From the NCBI RefSeq assembly GCF_030546695.1, contig NZ_JAUOTP010000004.1, positions 186,001 through 250,000 on the forward strand: a DNA stretch of 64,000 nucleotides. Reading direction: 5' to 3'. Position numbers and translations under genes: made by a program. This document shows positions 9,509 through 17,492 of this stretch, piece by piece (position 1 is the first letter of the stretch; the number at the start of each line of letters is the position of its first letter). The stretch comes from Sphingomonas natans (lineage in GTDB: Bacteria; Pseudomonadota; Alphaproteobacteria; Sphingomonadales; Sphingomonadaceae). The notes beneath the pieces were generated by a model. It saw nothing but the letters and a program-made list of their open reading frames with translations, was not told the DNA's origin and searched no databases.

Positions 9509-11092
9509 TTACTGCGGCGGCCGTGTCACGTTCGCCGGATTGGGCACGAGCGAACCCGCCGGCGCCGGCATCGTCGCGACCGAATTGTCCGTGCCGAGCA
9601 ACGGATCGGGCGCGAGCGGCTGGACGTCCGCATCCTTCGGCGTCTCGCCGGTCGTATGGACCGAAGTCGTCTTATATTTGCTGTCGTCGCTCCAGTCGCC
9701 GAAGCGATTGCGGACCTGCCCGTAATGCGCGACCGGATCGTAGAGCGCGCCGCCGTCGAGATTGAGGACGTCGGCCTGCGCCTGGCCCATCGCGTTGAGC
9801 AGCGCGAAACCCGCGACATATTGATCGCGCTGCGCGGTGACGAGCGCGACCTGCGCGTTCAGATATTCCTGCTCGGCATTGAGCACTTCGATCACGGTGC
9901 GCGTACCCGCCGTATTCTCCGCGCGCGCGCCTTCCAGCGCGAGCCGGTTGGCCGAGACCGCCTGCTGGTTGGCGCGGATCGCCTCTCCCGCCGCGCTGAA
10001 ATTGGCATAGGCCGCGCGCGTCGTCGCGATCACGCGCCGCTCGACATCGATGCCCTGCTCCAGCGCCGCGCTCTCCTGCGCCTGCGCCTGCCGCACCCTC
10101 GCGGCGACGCCGCCGCCCTGATAGAGTGGCACGGTCATCTGCAGGCCGATCCGGTTCTGCCCGACCGTCTGATCGAACTGGTCGTTCAGGCTCGCGGGCT
10201 GGCCCGACGATTGCGCGCGGGTGTTCAGATAATCGCTGTAGCTCGTGCCCCCGGTTACCGAGAAGACCGGCAGCCGCTGCGCCGAGGCAGTGCGGACGTC
10301 ATAGCCCGCCGCCTGCGTGTTGGCCGTGACCGATGCGATCGTCGGCGCATTGGAAAGCGCGATCTTCACCGCATCGTCGGCGGTCGCGGGGAGCTTGGGC
10401 AAAGCCGGCGGCTGATCGAGCTTCTCGGGCCATTTGCCGACGACCTGGCGATAGGTTTCGCGGCTTGCGGTGAGATTGCCCTGCGCGGTCGCCAGCTGGC
10501 TACGCGCGATCGCGAGCCGCGCCTCGGACTGGGCGACGTCGGTGCGCGTCAGATCGCCCACCTGGAAGCGATCGCGGCTGGCGCGCAAATTGGTCTCCAG
10601 CACGCGGACGTTGGAGGCGTTGAGCTCGACGACCGACTGGTCGCGGATCACGTTCATGTAGGCGCTCACCGCCTGCGTGAAGAGATTGCCCTCGGTCGTG
10701 CGCAGATCGGCGCGGCCGGCGATGACGCGCGCCTCGGCGGCGTTGATCGCGTTCTTGACGCGGCCGCCCTGGAACAGCGGATAGGAGAGGTTGAGCCCGC
10801 CGGTCAGCGCACGGCCGCCATTCTCGAACGTGGTCAGGCCATCGGTGCTCTGCGTCACGCCGATCGTGGCGCTCACCTGCAGCCGCGCATTGGCCTTGGC
10901 GATCGGCACGCCTTCATCCACACCGCGCAACTGCGCGCGCGCGCCGGCGAGCACCGGGCTGGTGCCATAGGCCTGGACCAGCGCATCCTTGAGCGTATCC
11001 GCCATCGCCGGGGAGACGCACAAGGCCGCCCCCGCGACCCCCGCCAGCCATCTGCGCGTAACCACTCTGCCCGATCCCCCCCCGGTCTGCAT
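9509..11092 (-). CDS. tolC: TolC family outer-membrane efflux protein
   Basis: 527 residues from the ATG at 11092, whose first base is the last base of the pcm stop (TGATG). The signal peptide is RRWLAGVAGAALCVSPAMA followed by DTLKDALVQAY, the typical TolC mature start. Two repeats of long coiled-coil helices with outer-membrane strands follow, and the C-terminus is Pro-rich. TolC trimers form the outer channel for type I secretion and RND pumps. A run of eight C (11076-11083; G on the coding strand) lies in codons 4-6, and a GTG at 11065 right after it would also make a good signal peptide, so the true start is uncertain. Confidence 0.93.
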   Translation of the reverse strand: MQTGGGSGRVVTRRWLAGVAGAALCVSPAMADTLKDALVQAYGTSPVLAGARAQLRGVDEGVPIAKANARLQVSATIGVTQSTDGLTTFENGGRALTGGLNLSYPLFQGGRVKNAINAAEARVIAGRADLRTTEGNLFTQAVSAYMNVIRDQSVVELNASNVRVLETNLRASRDRFQVGDLTRTDVAQSEARLAIARSQLATAQGNLTASRETYRQVVGKWPEKLDQPPALPKLPATADDAVKIALSNAPTIASVTANTQAAGYDVRTASAQRLPVFSVTGGTSYSDYLNTRAQSSGQPASLNDQFDQTVGQNRIGLQMTVPLYQGGGVAARVRQAQAQESAALEQGIDVERRVIATTRAAYANFSAAGEAIRANQQAVSANRLALEGARAENTAGTRTVIEVLNAEQEYLNAQVALVTAQRDQYVAGFALLNAMGQAQADVLNLDGGALYDPVAHYGQVRNRFGDWSDDSKYKTTSVHTTGETPKDADVQPLAPDPLLGTDNSVATMPAPAGSLVPNPANVTRPPQ

Positions 11093-11739
11093 CAGAAGCG
11101 AAAAGCGTCCGGCGCGGAGAAGCCCGGCAGGATCGGCGATTCGGCCTCGACGAAGGTCGTCAGGCCGAAGCTGCCGGCAACGCGACGGCCGATCGCCAGC
11201 CGCGTCACGCCACGCTCCACCAACGCGGCGCCGATCCGTCCGCCTTCGGCAAGCTGGTCGACGATCGCCTGCGGCACGCGCTCGATCGCGCCGTCGAACA
11301 GGATGAAGTCATAGGGTGCAGATGCGCTCCAGCCGGCCGCGAGCGGTCCGGTCACGGTCTCGACGGTGGCGGGCAGCGCGGCCGCGCCGATCGCGGCGAG
11401 CCCGGCATCCTCCTCCAGCGCGACGACGTGCGCCGCAAGGTAGGTGAGCACAGCTGCCGCATATCCGCTGCCCGCGCCGATCACGAGCACGCGGTCCTGC
11501 GGGCGGACGCGCGCTTCGGTCAGCAGCCGCCCCAGCACCATCGGCGCCGGCAGCGCGCGGCCTTCGCCCAGCGGTTGCGCGATATCGAGATAGGCGAGGC
11601 TCGCGCGCTCTGCGGGCACGAAGCCCTCGCGCGGCACCGCACCCATCGCCTCGACGACGCGGGGATCATTGACGGCGGTGGTGCGCAGCTGGCTCGCCAC
11701 CATCGCCCGTCGCAATTCTAGGAAATTATGCTGGCCCAC
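11092..11739 (-). CDS. pcm: Protein-L-isoaspartate O-methyltransferase
   Basis: 215 residues from a GTG start at 11739 with AAGGCGAG upstream. The SAM-binding glycine motif is VLVIGAGSGYAAAVL (about residues 83-97), and MVASQLRTTAV near the N-terminus and VPREGFVP (34-41) are typical of PCMT. The classical enzyme methylates isoaspartyl residues in aged proteins using S-adenosylmethionine. First gene of the pcm-tolC-popZ run. Some alphaproteobacterial members of this family may have other methyl acceptors, so exact specificity is inferred. Confidence 0.9.
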   Translation of the reverse strand: MGQHNFLELRRAMVASQLRTTAVNDPRVVEAMGAVPREGFVPAERASLAYLDIAQPLGEGRALPAPMVLGRLLTEARVRPQDRVLVIGAGSGYAAAVLTYLAAHVVALEEDAGLAAIGAAALPATVETVTGPLAAGWSASAPYDFILFDGAIERVPQAIVDQLAEGGRIGAALVERGVTRLAIGRRVAGSFGLTTFVEAESPILPGFSAPDAFRF

Positions 11740-12068
11740 GTTTCTCGCCTTTTGGTGTTTTACACATACAACACACTAGATTGTTGTGCAATGCCATATA
11801 ACGCCGGACGATGACCGCCAAGCACATGCCGGGACCGCATTCTTCACTCCGTCGCAAGGACGGGATCGCGCAACGCGGACCGTCCGCGCGCAAGAAAGCG
11901 CTACGCACCGCATGGTTTCCCTTTGGTTAATGGCGCGGCAAGGTCAATGGCTCGTTGCTGGCGCATCGCGCTTTGCCGGGAAATCGGGATGGCTTAGGAC
12001 GTGGGGATGCGATCTGGTCCTCCCGCCTGCCCGGCCGAATATGTCCCTTTCTCGGCCACCTCGCAGCA
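11740..12068. other. Divergent intergenic region, pcm/HglS, with a short dyad
   Basis: 329 bases without a convincing gene. At 11768-11787 there is a short dyad (ACAACA, 8 bases, TGTTGT) about 30 bases upstream of the pcm start. On the minus strand it overlaps a possible -35 (TTGCAC), but no good -10 stands out. The rest shows no repeat, RNA or clear promoter. Confidence 0.4.
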
Positions 12069-13403
12069 ATGAGCGGCTTCGTCCCTGCCTCCGAATTACG
12101 CGCGCGCTTCGCCGCGATGCTCTCGGACATGTATCGCGCAGAGGTGCCGCAATATGGCGCGTTGCTGGCTCTGGTCGCCGATATCAACCGCGAGACGCTC
12201 GTCGCCGATCCGACGCTGGCCGATGCGTTGCGCGCGAGCGGCGAGGGCGACCGGATCGATGCCGAACGGCACGGCGCGATCCGGCTGGGTACGGCCCGCG
12301 AGCTCAGGTGCGTCGCCCGCGCCTTCCGGCTGATGGGGATGCGGCCGGTCGGCTATTATGATCTCGCGGCGGCCGGCGTCCCGGTCCACTCCACCGCCTT
12401 CCGGCCCGTCGATGCCGGCGAACTGGCGGCAAGCCCGTTCCGGGTCTTCACCTCGCTGCTCAGGCTGGAGCTGATCGAGGATGTCGCGCTCCGCGACGAG
12501 GCCGCCGCGATCCTGTCCCGCCGCTCGATCCTGACCGAGGAAGCCACCGCGCTGTTGGCCGCCGCCGACGCGAATGGCGGTCTCGACGAGGCCCAGTCCG
12601 AACGATTCCTCCCCGCGCTGCTGGAAACCTTCCGCTGGCACAGCCGAGCGACGATCGACCGCGAAATCTATGATCGTCTGCTCGCCAGCCACCGGCTCGT
12701 GGCCGACGTCGTCAGCTTTCCTGGTCCGCACATCAATCATCTGACGCCGCGCGTGCTGGACATCGATGCGGCGCATGCGCGGATGGCCGCGCTCGGCTTC
12801 GGCCCGAAGGATACGATCGAGGGACCGCCGCGGCGGCGTTGCCCGATCCTGCTGCGGCAGACCAGCTTCAAGGCGCTGAGCGAGGCCGTCGCCTTCCCCG
12901 GACGCACCGGCCTCTCCGCCGAGGGCAGCCATACCGCGCGCTTCGGCGAGATCGAGCAACGCGGCGCCGCGCTCACCCGCGAAGGCCGGGCGCGCTACGA
13001 TCGGCTGATCGCCGGCGAGGCGCACACAAGCCTGCCGGACGACGCCGACGCGCTCCGCCGCGAGCGGCTCGCTTTCTTCCGCTATCGGCCGGCCGAATCG
13101 GCCCCGCGGCGGCTACCACCGTCGCCCGGCAATCTCGAGGCGCTGATCGCGGACGGCGCCGTCGTCGCCGCGCCGATCACCTACGAGGACTTCCTGCCGG
13201 TCAGCGCGGCGGGCATCTTCCGCTCCAATCTCGGCGACGAAGTACAAGGGAGCTATGCCGCTGCCGGCTCGCGCCCGGCGTTCGAGGAGGCGCTCGGCGA
13301 GCCCGTATCGGACGAATTCACGCTCTATGCCCGTGACGAGGCCGAATCGCTGGCCGCGGTCGATCGCGCCTTCGGCTGGCCGGCGGGCACTGCCCGCAGC
13401 TGA
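12069..13403 (+). CDS. 2-oxoadipate dioxygenase/decarboxylase-like protein (HglS/YdcJ, DUF1338)
   Basis: 444 residues from the ATG at 12069 (MSGFVPASELRARF); E. coli YdcJ is 447. The family's three metal ligands are recognisable: His about 68 in ERHGAIRLG, His about 224 in GPHINHLTPR, and Glu about 295 in FGEIEQRGAAL, at spacings close to His70, His226 and Glu294 of Pseudomonas putida HglS. HglS converts 2-oxoadipate to D-2-hydroxyglutarate in D-lysine catabolism, with Fe(II) and O2. No other lysine-catabolism gene is nearby, so the physiological substrate is an inference. Divergent from pcm and convergent with the exbD operon. Confidence 0.85.
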   Translation: MSGFVPASELRARFAAMLSDMYRAEVPQYGALLALVADINRETLVADPTLADALRASGEGDRIDAERHGAIRLGTARELRCVARAFRLMGMRPVGYYDLAAAGVPVHSTAFRPVDAGELAASPFRVFTSLLRLELIEDVALRDEAAAILSRRSILTEEATALLAAADANGGLDEAQSERFLPALLETFRWHSRATIDREIYDRLLASHRLVADVVSFPGPHINHLTPRVLDIDAAHARMAALGFGPKDTIEGPPRRRCPILLRQTSFKALSEAVAFPGRTGLSAEGSHTARFGEIEQRGAALTREGRARYDRLIAGEAHTSLPDDADALRRERLAFFRYRPAESAPRRLPPSPGNLEALIADGAVVAAPITYEDFLPVSAAGIFRSNLGDEVQGSYAAAGSRPAFEEALGEPVSDEFTLYARDEAESLAAVDRAFGWPAGTARS

Positions 13404-13432
13404 CAAAGTCCTCCCGGTGATCTGCGGCGCCC

Positions 13433-13464
13433 AAAAAGAAAGGGGCGGTCCAACGGACCGCCCC
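13433..13464 (-). terminator. Intrinsic terminator of the tonB-exbBDD operon
   Basis: Perfect 10-bp stem GGGGCGGTCC / GGACCGCCCC (13442-13451 and 13455-13464) with a 3-base loop. On the minus strand it is followed by TTTCTTTTT. It lies 28 bases beyond the last exbD stop. Confidence 0.88.
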
Positions 13465-13491
13465 CCATCATTACGCCCGAGCGACCCCAGA

Positions 13492-13920
13492 TCACTCGTA
13501 GCCGGCGTAACGTTCGTTGCCGACGAAACCCATCTTCGAGACGTTCGCGCGCTTGGTCACGGCGAGCACCTCGTCGACCACTTCGTAGCGAGCCTGCGGA
13601 TCCGGCTCCAGATGCAGCTCGGGAATCGGGTTCATCTGCTGGGTCTGATCCAGATACTGGCGCAGCACCGTCATATCGATAGGCGACCCGTTCCAGAAGA
13701 TCTTGTTGGTCACATCGATCGTCACGCGATTCTTCACCGGAAGAATCGGCGGCGGCGGCGTGTTGGGCTGGTTCTGCGGGAGATCCAGCTTAACCGCATG
13801 CGTCTGCACCGGGATGGTGATGATGAACATGATCAGGAGCACCAGCATGACGTCGATGAGCGGCGTCGTGTTGATGTCCATCATGGGCTCGCCTTCGGCG
13901 CTGCCTGCACTCATGGCCAT
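13492..13920 (-). CDS. exbD: ExbD/TolR biopolymer transport protein (second ExbD)
   Basis: 142 residues. A short cytosolic N-terminus precedes one membrane helix with the proton-relaying Asp (MDINTTPLIDVMLVLLIMF, about 14-32), then a periplasmic domain. With ExbB it forms the proton-driven motor that energises TonB for uptake through outer-membrane receptors. Last gene of the operon, 31 bases after the other exbD and ending before the terminator at 13433-13464. It shares the start MAMSAG and the membrane segment with its neighbour, so the pair arose by duplication, but the periplasmic domains differ strongly. Confidence 0.94.
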   Translation of the reverse strand: MAMSAGSAEGEPMMDINTTPLIDVMLVLLIMFIITIPVQTHAVKLDLPQNQPNTPPPPILPVKNRVTIDVTNKIFWNGSPIDMTVLRQYLDQTQQMNPIPELHLEPDPQARYEVVDEVLAVTKRANVSKMGFVGNERYAGYE

Positions 13921-13951
13921 GGGTAACTACTCCTTCGAAGGCAGGCTTGGA

Positions 13952-14434
13952 TCAACGCTCGGCGTGATAGGCGCCGGGTTCCGGCTGCGAGATGAAGCCG
14001 ACCCGGGCGAAGCCCGCGCGTGCCACGTTCGTCATCGCACCACCGACACAGCGCCAGGGCGTGTTGACGTCGGCACGGATGTGAACCTCGGGAAGTTCGA
14101 GGCCGGGGGCGGATGGGCCACCCTGCTTGTCGATCTCGGCCCGCAGCTTCGCGACCGACTTGTCGAGCAGCTCTTGCGGCTTGATCCGCGACTGGCCCCA
14201 GAAAACCTCGCAGCCGCCGCTGGAATTGCCACGGATCGAGAGGACGACATTTTCCGGCTTGCTGGTCGTCGGCTCATACACGACCGACGGCAGCTTTACG
14301 GGAACGGTCTGGATCACGACCGGGACCGTGATGAGAAAGATGATGAGCAGAACCAACATGACGTCCACCAGCGGAGTCGTGTTGATGTCCGACATCGGGG
14401 CATCGGATTCGGCGGGGCCGGCACTCATGGCCAT
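13952..14434 (-). CDS. exbD: ExbD/TolR biopolymer transport protein (first ExbD)
   Basis: 160 residues with the same layout as its downstream paralogue: SDINTTPLVDVMLVLLIIF holds the membrane helix and conserved Asp, followed by a periplasmic domain of about 120 residues. Two Cys lie in that domain (GGCEVFW and WRCVGGAM) and could form a disulfide; the other ExbD has none. The family role is coupling the proton gradient to TonB together with ExbB. It lies about 100 bases after exbB. Having two exbD genes is a known arrangement in sphingomonads and xanthomonads. Confidence 0.94.
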   Translation of the reverse strand: MAMSAGPAESDAPMSDINTTPLVDVMLVLLIIFLITVPVVIQTVPVKLPSVVYEPTTSKPENVVLSIRGNSSGGCEVFWGQSRIKPQELLDKSVAKLRAEIDKQGGPSAPGLELPEVHIRADVNTPWRCVGGAMTNVARAGFARVGFISQPEPGAYHAER

Positions 14435-14532
14435 GGGTCGGCGTGTCCTGTTCTAGCTTCTGGCGGCCCGCAAAAGCACGGGCTCGCGAGTGAGAGCCGG
14501 CGGAGCCCGAAGACCCCGCCGGATCAGAGACT

Positions 14533-15270
14533 TCAGGCCTTCGGCGGGATCGCGGCGGTCTTCACGGCCGGGGCCGGAGCGACCTTGGCGGAAGCGATCG
14601 CCGGACGAAGCGCGCCGTTCGAGACCATGTAGCCGTGCAGGTCGGTCGCGAAGATGCCGATCTGCTCGGCGACGACCTTGTTGCGGCGGATCAGCCAGTT
14701 GTAGCCGAGCACGGCCGGAACCGCGACGGCGAGACCGAGCGCGGTCATGATCAGAGCCTCACCGACCGGGCCGGCGACGGCGTCGATCGAAGCCTGACCG
14801 GCAGCACCAATCTTGATGAGCGCGCGGTAGATACCGATAACCGTGCCGAACAGGCCGACGAACGGCGAGGTCGAACCGACCGTCGCGAGAACCGCGAGAC
14901 CGTTGCCGAGCTTCGAGTTGATCGCGGCGGTGCTGCGATCGAGCGAGCCGTGCAGCCACTCATGCTGGTCGACCGGGTCGATCAGCTTGGTGTGCTGCTC
15001 CTGAGCGAGCAGGCCGTCTTCGACGATCTGGCGATAGGCCGAATCCTTCTCGAGCTTCGACGCGCCGTCCTTGATGGTCGGCGTGCCCCAGAAGCTGGTG
15101 CGGACGCGCTTGGCCTGGTTCAGGACCTTCTGCTGCTCGAGCAGCTTGGTGAACATGATGTACCACGAAGCGGCCGACATGATCACGAGGATACCGAAAA
15201 CGGTCTGCGCGATGAGTCCGCCCTGCTCGAGCGCGGCCATCAGGCCATAAGGGTTGGCGTTCTTTTCCAT
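14533..15270 (-). CDS. exbB: ExbB / MotA-TolQ-ExbB proton channel protein
   Basis: 245 residues from the ATG at 15270 (MEKNANPYGLMAALEQGG), chosen because AAGGA lies upstream of it; an ATG 12 bases earlier would overlap that site. One N-terminal helix (TVFGILVIMSAASWYIMF), then a cytosolic loop, then two helices in the proton channel domain (TSPFVGLFGTVIGIYRAL and ALIMTALGLAVAVPAVLGY), the family signature. It forms the pentameric channel around ExbD and drives TonB. Second gene of tonB-exbB-exbD-exbD. Confidence 0.95.
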   Translation of the reverse strand: MEKNANPYGLMAALEQGGLIAQTVFGILVIMSAASWYIMFTKLLEQQKVLNQAKRVRTSFWGTPTIKDGASKLEKDSAYRQIVEDGLLAQEQHTKLIDPVDQHEWLHGSLDRSTAAINSKLGNGLAVLATVGSTSPFVGLFGTVIGIYRALIKIGAAGQASIDAVAGPVGEALIMTALGLAVAVPAVLGYNWLIRRNKVVAEQIGIFATDLHGYMVSNGALRPAIASAKVAPAPAVKTAAIPPKA

Positions 15271-15337
15271 GACGGGTGACATCCTTGGGTCTGGGGTTCG
15301 AAAGGATCGGCGGTCGGCCGGTGCCGACCGCTCTCAC

Positions 15338-15991
15338 CTAGTTCTTGGGTATCTGCCAGCGAATCGTGCGGCTCTGCGAGGTGCGCATGGGCTTGCCCGA
15401 CTGGTCCATCGCCGGCGAATAACGCCCGCGGCGGGTCAGAACACGGCAGGCCGTCTCGTCGAGATCGGGCGAGCCGCTGGAGGCGACGACCGAGCAATTC
15501 TCGATTCGGCCCTGCTCGTTGATCTGCCACGTGACCTTGGTCACGCCTTCCCGCTCTTCGCGAAGAGCGGCCGGCGGATAGTCATCCGACGTCACCCACT
15601 GCGCCGGATCACCCTTCGCGCCGGCGGCCTTGGAGACCACGGGAGCGGGAGGGGGCGGCGGAGCCGGCGGCGCAGCCGGGGTCGGCACGAACACCGGCGG
15701 CGACGGGACGGCAACGATCGGCGGAGCGATCGTCGGCGTCTGCACGACCGGAGGCGGCGCGACGATGGGCGGCGGCTCGAACTTCTGTTCGGGCGGCGGC
15801 GGTGGTGGTTTCTGTTCCGGCGGCGGCGGCGCCTCCTGGACGTCCACGACCTTCAAGTCTTGGGCAGCCTTTTTGATAACATTATAGGCAAGCCCGGTGA
15901 TGAAGGCGTAGCCGAGCGCCGCGTGGAGCGCGACCACAAGCCCGATCGAGACGGCCTTGCGGGTGCTCATCGTTTGATCAGCGTAGGCCAT
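15338..15991 (-). CDS. tonB: TonB energy transducer
   Basis: 217 residues from the ATG at 15991. An N-terminal helix (about 11-33) anchors it in the inner membrane. A long Pro-rich spacer with Glu/Gln/Lys repeats (about 45-115) spans the periplasm, and the C-terminal TonB domain (YPPAALREEREGVTKVTW onward) binds TonB boxes of outer-membrane receptors. The frame is open upstream to 16063, but the 15991 start fits the short basic N-terminus (MAYADQTMSTRK). First gene of its operon; its promoter must lie in the 269 bases to 16260, where no Fur-like site is obvious. Confidence 0.95.
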   Translation of the reverse strand: MAYADQTMSTRKAVSIGLVVALHAALGYAFITGLAYNVIKKAAQDLKVVDVQEAPPPPEQKPPPPPPEQKFEPPPIVAPPPVVQTPTIAPPIVAVPSPPVFVPTPAAPPAPPPPPAPVVSKAAGAKGDPAQWVTSDDYPPAALREEREGVTKVTWQINEQGRIENCSVVASSGSPDLDETACRVLTRRGRYSPAMDQSGKPMRTSQSRTIRWQIPKN

Positions 15992-16260
15992 TAAGGAACA
16001 AGACTCCTCAATCTGAATTCGATATGTGACACAGCGCACAGGCGCGGCCACAACGGATGCCACCGTCCCCGCTTCCCGATTGCTGTTAAGCCGGCGGCAA
16101 GACTTCCTATCGCGGGGCTTCCTCTCAGCGCAAGCCCTTTATAGGCATCATACACTTCGTTGCGGCAACCCTCTTGAATCCTGCACGCTCCGTCGATGTG
16201 ACGACGACATTCGAAACGAGATTGCATCCTGACGCATGAACCCTTCGGAAAGCGAGACTG

Positions 16261-17136
16261 ATGATGCGCTGCCTGCTGCCCGCCCTTGCCGTGATAATTG
16301 CCACCGGTGTCGGCACCCAGACACTTAACGCCGCGTCAATACCGCAATATGGAGCTTTCGAGACAAATCTCTCATATCCTGACATGGCCGATATGGCCCT
16401 AGCGGCGCCGATCGTCGTCGCCGCAACGATCGTGAAGGCGACTGCGCTGAAAGGCGAGACCGCCGTCGGCGTGCCGGCGGGCAGAACGCGCTATCTGATC
16501 GAGGCGCATGCCGATGCGCTGATCGCGGGCCGCGCAGAGCTGCCCGAGACCATAAGATATCTCGCGGATCTGCCGATCGCGAAGAAGACGCCCAAGCTGA
16601 AAGGCCAGCAGGTGTTGCTGCTGGCGGCGCCCGGCAGCCGCCCCGGCGAGATCCGCCTGATCGGCCCCCACGCGCAACTCGCGCGGACCACTGCGGACGA
16701 GACGCGCCTGCGCTCTATACTGAGCGCCGCGGTCGCGCCCGATGCGCCGCCGGCGGTGACGGGCATCGGCCACGCTTTCCATGTCGCGGGATCGCTTCCC
16801 GGCGAGGGAGAGACGCAGATCTTCCTGAAAACGCCGGATAACCGACCGATCTCGCTATCGATTCTGCGGCGGCCGGGCGAGACCCCGCGCTGGGCGGTCG
16901 CGCTGTCCGAACTGACCGACGCGAGCGCCGCGCCCCCCGCGCCCGACACCCTGCTCTGGTATCGGCTCGCCTGCGGCCTGCCCCGGACCCTCCCCGGAAA
17001 CGCGACCGAAGGCCTCCAGCCCGCCGATGCGACGATCGCAAGCGAGGATTATCAGACCGTACTCAGCGGGCTCGGCGCCTGCCGGCGCGGTCAGGTGGAG
17101 GAAATTTCCACGCCGACGCCCGCGCAGTCGGGATAG
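16261..17136 (+). CDS. Secreted protein of unknown function
   Basis: 291 residues with a signal peptide (MMRCLLPALAVIIATGVGTQTLNA). No enzyme motif is recognised. The mature N-terminal half has beta-strand-like stretches (APIVVAATIVKATALKG, RYLIEAHADALIAG, GQQVLLLAAPGS) that suggest a small beta-rich domain; the second half contains two Cys (ACGLPRTL and GACRRG). The start is the tandem ATG at 16261, with GGAAAGCGAG a few bases upstream. Its last 46 bases overlap the end of folB on the opposite strand. Codon use matches the neighbours. Probably a lineage-specific periplasmic protein. Confidence 0.75.
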   Translation: MMRCLLPALAVIIATGVGTQTLNAASIPQYGAFETNLSYPDMADMALAAPIVVAATIVKATALKGETAVGVPAGRTRYLIEAHADALIAGRAELPETIRYLADLPIAKKTPKLKGQQVLLLAAPGSRPGEIRLIGPHAQLARTTADETRLRSILSAAVAPDAPPAVTGIGHAFHVAGSLPGEGETQIFLKTPDNRPISLSILRRPGETPRWAVALSELTDASAAPPAPDTLLWYRLACGLPRTLPGNATEGLQPADATIASEDYQTVLSGLGACRRGQVEEISTPTPAQSG

Positions 17137-17492
17137 ACGTCGGGCTTCGAGGTGACGACGCGAATCGCCGTGACGCCCGGCCGCGCGGCGATCAGCGCAT
17201 AGATTTCGCGCGCGAAGGTTTCCTGCAGATTGAAGCGGCGGCCCTCGGCGAGGCGGAGGATGCCGGTGCGCAGGAGATCGTAATTCCACGCCTCGGCGAC
17301 GCGATCGCTCGACGGGAAATGCGCCTCGTCGACCCACAGCTCGACCGTCACGCGCAGTCGCTGGGGCGCGCCGACCTCGAAATCGTGGAATCCGATATCG
17401 ACCGGGAGATCCAGCCCGTCGAGGAAGATGCGGAAGCTGCGGGGGGCGAGTTGGGCGGGGATCGCCGCGGCAGCGGCGGATTCGTGGGTCAT
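17091..17492 (-). CDS. folB: Dihydroneopterin aldolase family protein
   Basis: 133 residues; E. coli FolB is 122. It carries the FolB fold landmarks FLDGLDLPVDIGFHDFE (about 22-38), the central YDLL Tyr, and the C-terminal TSKPD-x-GVGVEIS segment, whose Lys is the expected catalytic residue. FolB cleaves 7,8-dihydroneopterin to 6-hydroxymethyl-dihydropterin and glycolaldehyde in folate synthesis. Its ATG shares one base with the stop of the upstream SDR gene (TGATG), so the two are translationally coupled. It ends inside the convergent gene 16261-17136. Confidence 0.9.
   Translation of the reverse strand: MTHESAAAAAIPAQLAPRSFRIFLDGLDLPVDIGFHDFEVGAPQRLRVTVELWVDEAHFPSSDRVAEAWNYDLLRTGILRLAEGRRFNLQETFAREIYALIAARPGVTAIRVVTSKPDVYPDCAGVGVEISST

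Noticed and set aside
9473-11314. 613-codon plus-strand frame opposite tolC and pcm
   Set aside because: Shadow frame covering parts of two well-supported genes.
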